A DNA stretch of 64,000 nucleotides from positions 6,634,001-6,698,000 of the forward strand of contig OZ017766.1 of assembly GCA_963969345.1 (NCBI GenBank). Reading direction: 5' to 3'. Of this stretch, positions 1-11,700 are shown piece by piece. Within the stretch, counting starts at the first letter, position 1. Each line of letters starts with the position of its first letter. Origin of the DNA: Turbatrix aceti (Eukaryota; Nematoda; Chromadorea; Rhabditida; Panagrolaimidae). Below the pieces are notes generated by a model, which was not told the DNA's origin, did not search any database, and saw only the letters and a program-made list of their open reading frames with translations. Position numbers and translations under genes: made by a program.

Positions 1-51
1 GCCTCGTGACTTTAGGCCCGCCTCTTTGGCAAATCTTTTACCTTGCTTTCA

Positions 52-57
52 TTTCAG
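52..57 (+). promoter_or_regulatory. putative trans-splice acceptor
   Basis: TTTCAG lies 24 bases upstream of the start codon of the membrane-protein gene, preceded by a pyrimidine-rich stretch. With no coding exon visible upstream, this fits a nematode spliced-leader acceptor giving a very short 5'UTR. It could instead be the acceptor of an intron whose upstream exon lies outside the window. Confidence 0.45.
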
Positions 58-80
58 TATTGTAAATCAGTATAGCAAAA

Positions 81-1031
81 ATGGAAGGTCGAAGTCTTCT
101 TTTTTTCTGCAGCGCTGTCAGCTTTTTTCATCTGTTTATCATAATTCTTTGCGTCTTTGTCCTGCTCGGCATCCGAAAAGCGTACGAATACAAGGATGTT
201 CGCTCTGATTCGTTCATCTACATTTCCTACCTTGCCATGTTTTTCTACATCTTAGAAATGTTGAACCTCGAAGATACGGTTCTGATAGGCATTGCAACGG
301 GGGTGAGTTAAACATATTCAGTGCATATCTTTTTGACAATACTAGTTTGTGATTTTAGAAAGACGCCGTTGCGTATCCAGTGGGAACGCTGAGACTTTGG
401 AAAAGCGCAATTCGTCTGATTCCCGACTACATTCACGTTGTCCTAAGCATCAATTGGTTTTTTTACTGTTTTCTGCACTCTGCGTGGCTCCGCCTCTTCA
501 ACCCTCCTCACAGCAGCAACCTGGCACCTGCAGTCATGATTTTCCCTGCGCATTTTGCTATCATGAACTTTCTCGCACAATGCGGCCTTTGGATATCCAC
601 CAATGCAATGTTTTACAGGATAAAGTGTCCGTCAGGCGAAACTTTTTTGGTGAACGTAAGTACACGATAATCGAAATAATTTTGATAACTGTAAAAAAAG
701 TGTGTTTCAGTGGATAATTATGGTCTTTCAAAAGCCAATGAAATACTTCTGCTTTTTGAACATTTTTTCCGGTTTTGCCATTCTATGGAAATGGCTGAAA
801 ACCGGCCGTGTCGACAGATACCTTCGACAGTTTCTAGGCACCTGTCTTTTGTGTTGCGTGATGTGTTTTCTTCGTATGTTCGGAGTTTATTTTTCAGTGT
901 TTACCATACACGTTTCTGTTATTATTCACGTCGCAACTGTATTGTTGGTGGATGAATCTGTCCGCCATTACAGCAAAGAGATCGCGATTAACTTTTTTAA
1001 GCCAAATTTTTCCAAAACTTTGACAGTGTAA
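81..1031 (+). CDS. multi-pass (about 7 TM) membrane protein, family not recognised
   Basis: The three exons are 81-302, 359-655 and 711-1031. Both introns are short (56 and 55 bp), phase 0 and GT-AG, with donors GTGAGT and GTAAGT. The product is about 279 residues. Hydrophobic segments fall near residues 7-30, 44-62, 93-113, 125-149, 184-203 and 215-256; the last is long enough for two helices, giving about seven. There are small charged loops and a basic C-terminal tail (KTLTV end). The number of helices, the size and the compact introns resemble nematode chemoreceptor-type serpentine proteins, but I see no diagnostic family motif, so the function is open. The ATG at 81 was chosen because it follows the putative trans-splice acceptor closely and begins directly before the first membrane segment. 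No polyadenylation signal is near the stop; the nearest AATAAA on this strand is about 450 bases downstream. Confidence 0.7.
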
Positions 1032-1250
1032 TTCGTGTTCATTAATAATATCTTTTTTTTAAACTAAACTCGTTTTAATTGCGTTATTGTTTATTTTTTA
1101 AAAGAAGTGTAAATATGTTAATAATCTGCAATTCAAAAATGATTTAAAGATACAAAAATTCATGTATGTATTCATGTACGAATGTAATTCTGTAATTTGC
1201 TGTTTTTTATGTTTGTATATTTATCTTCATCGTTTTCTTATTAATGTACT

Positions 1251-1423
1251 TTACTTTACTTTACTTTATTACTCTTACTCGTGCATAATTACTCATTACA
1301 AAATTAAAGAGACAGTGATGAGTATCGAGATTGCACGAAGAGGGCGCCGTCAATCGTAGCTACCTGCGTCACGTCGTAGTCCTTAGCAGGAGCGTTCTGG
1401 AAGGCCGCAAAGTCGTCGGTCCA
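1251..1423 (-). mobile_element. 5'-truncated LINE 3' end with 13-bp TSD
   Basis: On the minus strand the segment opens with codons for W-T-D-D-F-A and a short C-terminal tail. It ends with ACGAGTAAGAG followed by an (AAAGT)n microsatellite. The 13-bp direct repeat TTATTAATGTACT flanks it exactly, at 1238-1250 and 1424-1436. The WTDD motif is typical of the last residues of nematode and insect non-LTR reverse transcriptases. A related copy lies at 57270-57457 on the other strand. What I see is target-site duplication, 3' microsatellite and homologous tail; assignment to a LINE family is inferred. Confidence 0.7.
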
Positions 1424-1436
1424 TTATTAATGTACT

Positions 1437-2718
1437 GTACATATTTATTATGTATGTCGTGTTTTAAAGTTTGTAAATGAAATAAATGTATACCCGATAA
1501 CATATTTACTAGTAGATTCCAAAACTACGATTTTTCATCGCAACGTCCCTCCAGAAATGTTTTTTAAAATAACTTTATTTTGTGCCGCGTAATAAAACCA
1601 AGACTACGAATTCATTAAAATATAATAACATCTTTTGACATTCCAATAAAAAAAAAACTTTCGATGTGGTTGATAGGGTGTGGGTTGTGTGTGAAAATTG
1701 AAAAGACATTTTTATTCGCTCCAAAACAAAACGAATGCAAAACCGGGAGCCAAGTATGGATCTATTTAGCTCGTGGGGAGAAACAAAAAAAACAGATTTT
1801 CTGTTTTCCGCCAGTGAAGAAAGAACAAGAACAAGAACGAAAACAATGATGTACAGAAAGGGAAATCCTGTGTGATGTTCGGTAAATTTTTTAAATTTTT
1901 TTTAAAACGAGTGTAAAGATGCACTGTGCAAAAAACGTAGATAAAAAACTATCGATGAAGAGAAAACAAAAAAAGAGAGAGACAAACATGATATGTAGCT
2001 TCTTGGAATATGCGGTAAGTTAAAGGGAAGGAAAAAAGGCAGGTAATACGTCATTTTAGTGAGCGAATCCAAAAATTCAAAATTGGCAAAAAAATGTTAT
2101 CCGATGCAAAGTGTTTTTTTCGTTGTGGGACGCCCAAAAACTAAGACAAATCAGTTTCCGGATATCCCAATTACATTAATTAATTAATTAATTAGCACTA
2201 TTTTTAATTAATTAGTCATTTTGCAAAATTTAAATTCACTCAAATAACGTATCACCAGAAAGGATTGGAAACAGCGGCCCCCAAGGGCCCTCAGCGGTAA
2301 TTAGCGACGAATAGTAATGGGGATAATCGGTATCACACAGGTGAAAAGAAAATAATTAGTGCAGGTCAGTCCTAGCTGACGGCGGATGATTGGGGAAGTG
2401 AGAAAAAAAAGCAGGATCGTTCATTGCACTGAATCAGAATCTCAACCGTGTCTGGGATGAATGGGCGTGGTTTGTTTTAAGGTTTAAAGTGAGGAAATTC
2501 GAATGGAGCATAATGCTACCACCCGGCAAATTCGAATGGAGCATAATGCTACCACCCGGCTTCATATCTAATATTAGGGGGGAGGGGGCATAGATAGATA
2601 TCTGGTCGTGTCTGTCTACAGGTTACAGGTGAATCCAGGTAGGACGGCGGAGAGCCGCTAAGTGTTTTTCAAAAAAAACATTAAATTTTTTTCTAGGGGC
2701 TGTTTTTTTTCCTCGTTT
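1437..2718. other. convergent intergenic spacer
   Basis: This AT-rich spacer separates the converging membrane-protein and PTB genes. It contains the PTB 3'UTR, whose end I cannot fix: there is no close AATAAA on the minus strand, and the nearest candidates are near 1572 (AATAAA) and 2199 (ATTAAA). A short tandem duplication sits at 2495-2560. No other gene is visible. Confidence 0.5.
2495..2560. repeat. 33-bp perfect tandem duplication
   Basis: Two adjacent identical 33-bp units occupy 2495-2527 and 2528-2560. Each contains GGAGCATAATGCTACCACCC. They lie in the probable 3'UTR or downstream flank of the PTB gene. Confidence 0.9.
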
Positions 2719-5700
2719 TTACAAGTTAATTCCTTTCTTGGAAAACGAAACCCGTAGATGAGCGTTATCCGCAAGCTTAAAATTGTGCATCTCGACGAGA
2801 GCATTGATTGCAGTCTCGACGTCTGGTAATTGGACGAGTGCCATCTTGTGATCTCGCTGGAAAAACTTGAATTCAAGTACTTGAAATCCTTTTTCCTCAA
2901 ATGCAGTTTTCAGAAAATCGTCTCCAATATTGGGTGGAATGTTGGAGAGATGAAGAGTACTGCTTGGCGGATAGATATTCATATAATTTTTGCTTCCCGG
3001 CTTTTTGAAGCGATGCAGCGTCGAATTTGTGTAATCCCGGGTCAAACCGGCATCTGGCTGTCCTTCTTTTGGCATCTGGACATTTGAATGCTTCGATGCG
3101 GTCACCCGGATGGCACGATCATGCCAACGCACCTTGTCCAGGTGTTGGATCGCTGAAAAAAACAAAAAAACATAAATCATGGTCTCGCCACGAAAATTTT
3201 GTAAAAATTATATTTCCTACCGTGTTGGGCCTGTTGAGGTTCGTGGAATTGAATGAGAGCATTGTCCTTCTTGTTGAAGAGAATCTTCACCCGCAACACG
3301 TCACCGTAGACACCTGAAAATCCATAATTTGCATAAATTAAAACAAACACAAAAAACCAAGAGGGGCAGGTAAAAAGCCAAGGTGATGGTTGTCAAAGCA
3401 AAAAATAGAGGAAATAGAAAGAATTGATTGAATTGAGCAAAATCCTTGGGCGGCAAAAAAGTCGATGCAGTACAGTAAAAAATTCAAAAAAACCGCGAAA
3501 GGTTTGTCTTGCAAAGAAATTTTTTTTTGTTCTCAAACATTTTTGGAAAAAAAAAGAAGCACTGCATTGACACCCGAGGAGGAACTGTGTGGTATAATAA
3601 ATATTTAAGTATACGGTAATCGAAGAGGAGGCAGTCAAGTCAGTCAGGCACAAAAGGTGGTCACGTACCGAAAAGTGTGAAGAGCGCATCTGGCGTAACC
3701 TTCTGAAAAAGAACAGATAGCGATAGATCGGTGAAACAAACAAGTTTAAAGATTTTTTGGATGATTAACGTTTGTTTTGCAACAGGTAAATTTTTTAGGT
3801 ATATTTTATGAAAAAAAGTGCGATTTCGTGCATAAAAAATGATCAAAGAAATTTTTAAAAAGATCAGATCGAAATTCGCGTGCGTGCAGGGAAAAACACT
3901 GGTAATATGTAAATACATTTTTTTTAGAACTGCTCGAAAAAGTGTCTGCGAAAAAGTTTTGCTTCAGTAGTTGTTATGTATGTAAAAAAACAAAAATAAA
4001 GTGAAAATTCGAAAGGTAGTAAACGTAAACAAAAAATTATGTACAGTAAACGATGATTTTGTGAAAATTGTAATTTTTTTTCTTTTTTTATCACCCGCCC
4101 GATTTGAGTAAAAAAGCGAAGATTTTATATAAAAAATTATCAAAACATCCACCATAAAAATGAGAAAACAGACCTGTTCGTTGAGGTTTGACACCAGGAC
4201 GACAGGTGTAATCCCGAGAAGCCCGATTGCGTTGAACGGCATGCCAGCTACCGTAGACTGAGCCTGAGAAACGGCATTTAGGGCTGCTGCGTTGCCGTTG
4301 GCGATGGAGGCAGCGGCAGCGGCCTGCGCGAGATTTCCACCAAGCTGGCCAAAGAAGGGCGCCAGCGATTGGCTGACCGCGATGCTCTCCGGACTCAGAG
4401 CCTGTTGAGCAAAAGCGAGCTGTCCTCCGCCCTGGAGGAAGGGAAACGAGCTCTGCACCAGTGAGCCCAGGGGATTCGCAGCTGCAGCCGCGGCAGCAGC
4501 TGCCGCAGCCGCTGCTGCCTGATTCTGACCGTTGGTTGCGGCGTTGAGAAGCGTGAGTTGCTGTTCGAGGGTCAGTTCACCGGATGGAAGGGAGGGATTT
4601 GTGTAGTCACGGGACTTGTCGTTGTTGTATTTGACGTTAAGGGTACCGAGTTTGCTGTAATCAATGCGGAGCGTGCAGCAGTTGTTGTAGATGTTCTGGC
4701 CGTCGAGATTGGCTCGGGCTTGCTGAGCTGCGTTGGCTTCTGAGAGCTGGACAAGAGCTTGGAAGGTGTCTGAAAAAAACAATTTATTTAGAACCCCAAA
4801 GACAAAACCATGAATTTTCAGATGAACCAGAGTTGGGCGAACGTTCGTGTACGTTCGCGAACAAATTTTATTTTTCCTGTTCGTTCGTTCGCGAACAAAT
4901 TTAATTTTTCCTGTTCGTTCGTTCACGAACAGATTATTCTCAAAATAATTTGTTTAAAAAAATTAGTTCGCGAACAAAAGTAAAATTTCCAAACAAATAA
5001 AACGAACAAAAATTGGTGTAAAATACGGATAACAGTGTCAAAATTAATGTTATTTGACAAAAAAATTTTTCAAAATGGACAAAAAAATCAGTCACTGTTC
5101 GTTTATGTTCGTTTACGAACGCAGTAAAAAATGTTCGTGTTCGGTGGATTTTTCAAATATAATAATTGTTCGCGTTTGTTCGTGAACAAAAAATGGTTGT
5201 ATGCCCCTTTCTGGAGTAAAAGTTTGTGTTTGTTTGCGAACGAACAAATTCAAAATTTAGCTATTCATGAAAAAGTTTAGAAAAACGATTACAAAAAGCA
5301 GATTACGTAATATTTCTGGCCAAAAGAGTAAAAAAACAATGTTCGACGTTCGTTCGTGTTTGTTCGCGAACACTGACAAAGTTGGTCACGTTTGTTCGTT
5401 TTTGTGAGCAAAATTTGATTTGCGAAACGTTCGAGAACAACAAAAAATCACAAAAAAATCGAAAAAAAAACTTACTGTTCTTGTTGAACGTAATAATGCG
5501 CAGAACCTTGCCATATCGCATGAAGATGGTATAAAGTACGTCTAGCGTAACTGGATAAATCATGTTATCAATGATGACCCTGAGTACCGCGTTTGGCTGC
5601 TGTTGGGTGGATATGTCGAGTTGGGAGGCGCTGGCAACCGAATCCTTATCACCCCTCGCAGATGGCGTCGAAGCCTGGCTGCTTGACGACACAGCAGGTG

Positions 5701-8700
5701 CGGCATTCTGCTGACCGAGGATTAGGAGATTGTTCTGAAAATTGATTGTTTAAATAAATTTTTTTTTTGGGGGGAAAATAATTTTTAAAATTAAAATTAA
5801 AATTTTTTTGGTAGCAATCAATCCGAGCTTTGTTTCAATGTCAATGCCTATCCCACCCCGCGCACCGTAGCAGCCTGATCACCGGCACCAGACGACGTAG
5901 ACTTGGCGGCGTCATGCAGGTAGTAAAGTGCATTTGGCATCTTTGAATTCAACAGCCCTGAAGCTGGATGATTTGTGGCTGCTGCAACAGCGGCAGCGAG
6001 GCGCTGTTGAATGTGCTGTTGCTGCTGTTTCTGTTGTTGTTGTTGCTGCTGTTGAAGCTGTTGCTGCTGCTGCTGTTGTTGTTGCGCAATGAGCGTTGCA
6101 ACCTGAATCTGCTGAGCGACCGCGTTGAGGCGTTGTCGCTTTGCGAGTGTCGGATCGAATGCCGCCAGCGATGCAGAAGCAGAAACCGAATTCTGATGCT
6201 GATGATGGTGGTGGTGATAGAGCGAAGCCGCGGCCGCTGCTGCAGCTGCTGCAGCCGCTACAGCCGTCGAGTCAGCCGCCTGAACGCCGCTAGCCGACGT
6301 CGTCGTAGACGGCGACTGCGCAGCGGCAGCGGGCCGCTTGGTACCGACGACAATCGATGAAATGTTGGTAGCTGGCGATGTTTTTGGCGTGGCGATGTGG
6401 GCAAGCAGTGGATGGCTTTGAAAGACGGAGGGAACCAGTGGCACCGTTGAAAGTGAAATGATGACTACCGTGTGACCGGATGACCGACCTGGGCGTCGAA
6501 CAAGAACAAGAAGATGAAAAAAATTCCTGCCGTGCCTGCGCAGGTGGTTGTTTTAAGGAAGAATGTGTGCGAAACAGGACACACGAGATCGCTGCAGAAT
6601 ACGAGAACACGTAATCCAGATTTAATGACAAACTAAATAAATGCCATCCATCGACGATGACGCGCGCGCGAAGCCGGAGATTAGAGATTACGGTGAACGT
6701 CAGAGTACAGAAAAGCATGAAAGCTGTGGCTCAAAATAAATGTACATATCCCAGAAAAATCTTAAAATCCTAAAATCCATAAATCCTCTGCGGACTCAAA
6801 TCTGAGCCAAAATGAAAAAGAACGGCGCCCCGGAAAAATCCAAAAAAAACCAGTCTGGATGAAATTTTAAAGAGCTTTGGAGCCTCCAGGTAGACAGGTA
6901 GAGACAAGAATGAAAAACCGACAAAAACGACGTGCATGCATGAACATGAACGAAACAAACATGGAATGGGAATGCAGACAAGCACGCGCGATAATCCGCT
7001 TTCACAGCTGACTGAGAGGTACCTGGTATCAAGTGCGCTTTCCTGGCCTGTCTCTATCGCGTGTCACTCCCGTCATTTGCCCTCAACTTGCAAATGAGGT
7101 GCTCAGCGACTCCCGAAGCCCCTGATGAGCAACCGATGGTCGTCGGTGTGGACATGTAATTTCCGTTCATTTTCAAGTGGACGTACTAATAAAAGGCCAC
7201 AGTATGAAAGGAAATTAAATACATATGAGATTGTATATTTGTGTAAAATGCCACGAAGGATTAACACCCCTATGAAGACTCGAGTCTCTCATTGAATGAA
7301 AAAAAATTTCGATTTCACCTGCAACTAGACAGGTGAGAAAAAAATATTTATGTTTGAATGATTTTTAAAGAAAGACTACGGTCGTTTGAAAGTGTACGAA
7401 AACATCTTAGAAATCCGTGCGGGACAAAAAAAACAGCAGATCAGATCACGGGGATCAGATCAACGGCCCTGACCACCATCAACGCGAAACGAGGCAAAAA
7501 CAAACGACAAAACGTTCCAAGGTCGAAAGAGAGGGGAAACGCTTGTCTCTCGAGTCCAGGGTCGTTCAGCTCACGGCGGCGTAGATAGAGGTAGATAGAG
7601 AGATCACTCACAATTTGTCCATCTCCTCGCAACAAACAAACAGACACCATCACACCTCTTCTTCCCACAACCTCCACCACCGCAGCGGATGAGGAGGAGA
7701 CGTGGCAGCAGCAGCAGCAGCAGCAACAGCGGAATACATAAAAAAAACCGCAAAACGGCCGTCGGCCCCGTCAGCCCCGTCAGCTCCGTCGGCCGTGCGT
7801 GTACACATGTAGAGCAGAGCTCTGTCAGGTGTGGACACATCTGCTATAAAGAACAACGAACGCGTGTTTTGAATGTTGTTTTTTATTTCTTGCAAGCGCT
7901 GACGAAGACGAGGGGGTCGGGTGCTGGGATGGGCGAACGTTCGTGTTCGTTCGCAAACAAAGAAAAATTTTCTGAACTGATAAAACGAACAAAAATTTTG
8001 GTAAAATCAGCTAAATGGTGCCGAAACTGATGTTATTTTTCAAAAAATGTCAAATAGTGTCAATTGCCTTCGGCAATAAAAAGTGTAGGAAAACTGTCAC
8101 CAAAAACGTGAAAACGCATAGTACCGAAGTTTACGTTTTTATGCCCAGTTGGGACAAAATTTTGTACAAAATATTCTAAAAATCTGTTCATTGTTCGTTC
8201 GTGTTCGTTCGCGAACACTGACAAAAATGTTCGCGTTCGTTCGATTTCTCGAACAAAATTAAAAAAATTGTTCGTGTTTGTTCAAGAACAAAAAAACGGC
8301 TGTTCGCACATCCCTGGTCGGGTGGGTGCAGGATCGATGCTGCAACAAACACACACGTCACGCCGGGAATTGGAAGTCGGGTGTTTCTAGCAGGTGTCGA
8401 AGGTGAGCCTAATCAGTCTGTCAAAAGAAAAGAACACAAAGGTATATAAAAGAACGCCACCTGGAAACCAGAGGCCAGGATCGGCTTCGATCGGACGATC
8501 GGGCCCCCGGTCGTGGTCCTGGTTTCGGTCGCTATCAATCATGCAAATGGCCCCCGGGAAATCGTTAAACTATACGATCGGGGGATTATTTATTTATTCA
8601 TTTTCTAGGATCAATGAAGAGACGACCGTGACTCGAGTGTCGCCGCCACAGGCAAAGTCGACTGCTGACAATTTGACAATTTATACTCTTTCTGCGGGCG

Positions 8701-11700
8701 GCGTTGGACCTCACGGGAAAAACGAAAAAAAAAAAAAACGGTGTCGTCCTCTATCCCAGCGCTCCCTTGAACCATTTTGAAAGCGTGAAACAGCGGAAAA
8801 GCGCATTAAAAAAACAACAACGTGGAATCGATCGCACGGAACAGAAACGTAGTATAAAACTACATCAATTGCTATTGCCCTCGAGGACGACTTATACATA
8901 CATACGCCCCGGAACACGACCAACGCACGGGCTAACAAAGCACTTCTGGATCAAAAAAAAATTTTTCTTTGAAGCAAGCTGACAGGGTTTGGCTTATCAA
9001 GGTGGAAAAAAAATGATGATTCAATTCAGGTGGGTGCGTTAACGTTCGAGGACCCAATTTAATTCAAAATCTGTCATGACAGCCGCAAGGATCGTCGAGC
9101 GCACAAACGAATGATAAATATAACCAAGCCAGGGATGGGCAAACAGCCGTTTTTTTTGTTCTCAAACGAACACGAACAATTTTTTAATTTTGTTCGAGAA
9201 ATCGAACGAACGCGAACATTTTTGTCAGTGTTCGCGAACGAACACGAACGAACAACGAACAGATTTTTTGCATGTTTTATACAAAATTTTGTCCAAACTG
9301 GGCATAAAAACGTAAACTTCGGTACTATGCGTTTTCACGTTTTTGGTGACAGTTTTCCTACACTTTTTATTGCCGAAGGCAATTGACACTATTTGTCATT
9401 TTTGGAAAAATAACATCATTTTCGGGACCATTAAACTGGTTTTACCTAAATTTTTGTTCGTTTATCTGTTCGGAAAATTTATCGTTGTTCGCGAACGAAT
9501 GCGAACAAAGCAAATCTGTTCTCAAACGAACACAAACGCAAAAATTTGAATTTGTTCGCGAACAAACTCGAACGAACACGAACGTTCGCCCATCCATGAT
9601 CCAAGCAGATCAAAAAAATAAATCAATGCCTTCTAAATCAAAATCAATGTTAGATGCGTGAAAACAAAATAAACACACAAAAACCGAATTGGAATCAAAA
9701 TCCTCAGGCACACTCATTCAACCCCACAGGAAAGGAAACCAGTCAAAACTCACATGCACATCACCCGGAGTCTTAGTACATTTAAATCAGCAACGCCTCC
9801 GACAGAGGAATAGGATAATCCCTTCCATCTGGCACCTAGGTTGACAACCAACGCCCTGGTGCAACCAAGGCAACCAGCCAGCAGGCTTCCTTTATCGCCA
9901 GAAAAATATAATATTTGTACACGACTGTGATACCGGCTTAAATTGTTCCCTGGACAACCCGGGGGGACAGGAATATAGGTGAACGTTTGTATTCGTTCAG
10001 GAACATTTTTAAATTTTTTGAACGGATAAAACTAACAAAATAGGCCACCAATTTTGGGAATATTTAGAAAAATGAAATTATAAACGATGATTTTTGATAA
10101 AAAAAAATTACAAAAAAAAGTTGCCCAACTTCAGTTTTGAAAGAGTGTAGAAAAACTGTTACAAATTACGTATTTCTGCTTGAATAAACAAAATTTGGCA
10201 CGAATCGTAAAAAAAGAATGTTTGGCGTTCGTTCGTGTTCGTTAACGAACGTGGGGAAATTTGTTCATGTTCGTTATTTTTTTGCGAACAAAATTTAAAA
10301 AATTTTTATGTTCGTTCACGAATGAACAAAAAATTGAGTGTTCGTTCACCTGATCTAGTCCGAGGGATACGTCCTTCGGCTTCTTCGTACATAGACCCTA
10401 CCATATTTATACAGCATTACGAAACGTTTTTCATTTTTGCGCGAATGACAAAAATTAAGTCCGTAAAAATATATCCGTATATTGGTCCGTTTAGCAGCCA
10501 GATGTCGCCTCTGACAGGTGAAGCGGCATCATCGACAGATCACGCTGCTGACAGACGGGACTGACCCCGTGGCTAAGTAAGACAAACACATTATAATACT
10601 AAATATTCGAGCTTTGACAGGTCGTTACAATAAATACAATTTTGAATCCAATTGAATCAACGTATTTAGATTCACGGGTTTCGATGATGACCTCGGGAGC
10701 CGGGAGCACCGAAGAGTTTTTGTTCTTGGAAAAAAAGTGAAAAGGGATGGATTTGTGTATCCAATTGCTCTTCTGTTTACCCTCCTTCGTGGCAAGAAGT
10801 GGAGGAAAACCCATCGACGCGAGCGCGAGCCGACGCGCCACTCGCAATTAGTAAACGCAGCTCGCGCAGGCTTAACTAAATTCAATTAGCACCTATGTCA
10901 AGGGCCGGATAAACAACACTTCTTGTGGACTTGAGATTTTGATGAGATGATGAAGATGTGGAAAAGTGAGTATCGAAGCAGACACTGATGCCACCGGAAA
11001 AATTGAAAATCGGCCGACCGAACTGTGATCTTGGATGCTCATTAGCTGACATAAACAAAAATTTTAAAGAAATTTAAAGTTGCCGAAAATGAGAATCTGA
11101 ATTCAGTCCCCAGAATAAATTATTATACAAAAAAATCGAGCAGGTGTACTCCGGCGAGTAAAAAACCTTACAAAAGCCTCAGAAATGAGATAATAGATAT
11201 TTATATGTATAAATATCTACTATCAAAAGCAGGGTAATTATGCCGAACTTGGGTGAGCTGAGCTCGGCTCTCGCACATGTTTTGCATTAACCCGCCCCGA
11301 CCAGGCAGCCAGGAGGGAGGGAGATGAAAAATGCCGCGACAAAGGGTCCCGGGAATAAACGAACGAACGAACGAACCAACCAACTCGACATCTTGCAGAG
11401 CAGGGGCGCAGCGCTACCGATAACAATTACACTTGCAACGGCAATGGCAACGGCAACGGCAACGGCAACGACCAACGGACGAGGCGCAATGACACTCGAA
11501 ATTGGTTGACTTTGAGTCGAGACTCGTCGAGACTCAACGCAAAAGGCAACGGCACAACGACGCCTCGAGGAGAAACAACGTGCGCGGCATGCTGATGCGG
11601 ACAGTAGTAATTAAAAGCCGCTCATGGCTCTCGCTCTCGCTCTCTCTTTCGCTCTCTCTTTTTTTTGCCCTCAGGCTAGGCTTGGCATACTCGCAAATGA

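Noticed and set aside
349..717. 122-codon frame overlapping exon 2 of the membrane protein
   Set aside because: It is a shadow frame. The other frame is hydrophobic and spliced with matching phases.
7924..8316. CRISPR-like appearance of repeated GTTCG units
   Set aside because: Spacing is irregular, the units are palindromic and lie within a TSD-flanked element, and the genome is eukaryotic.
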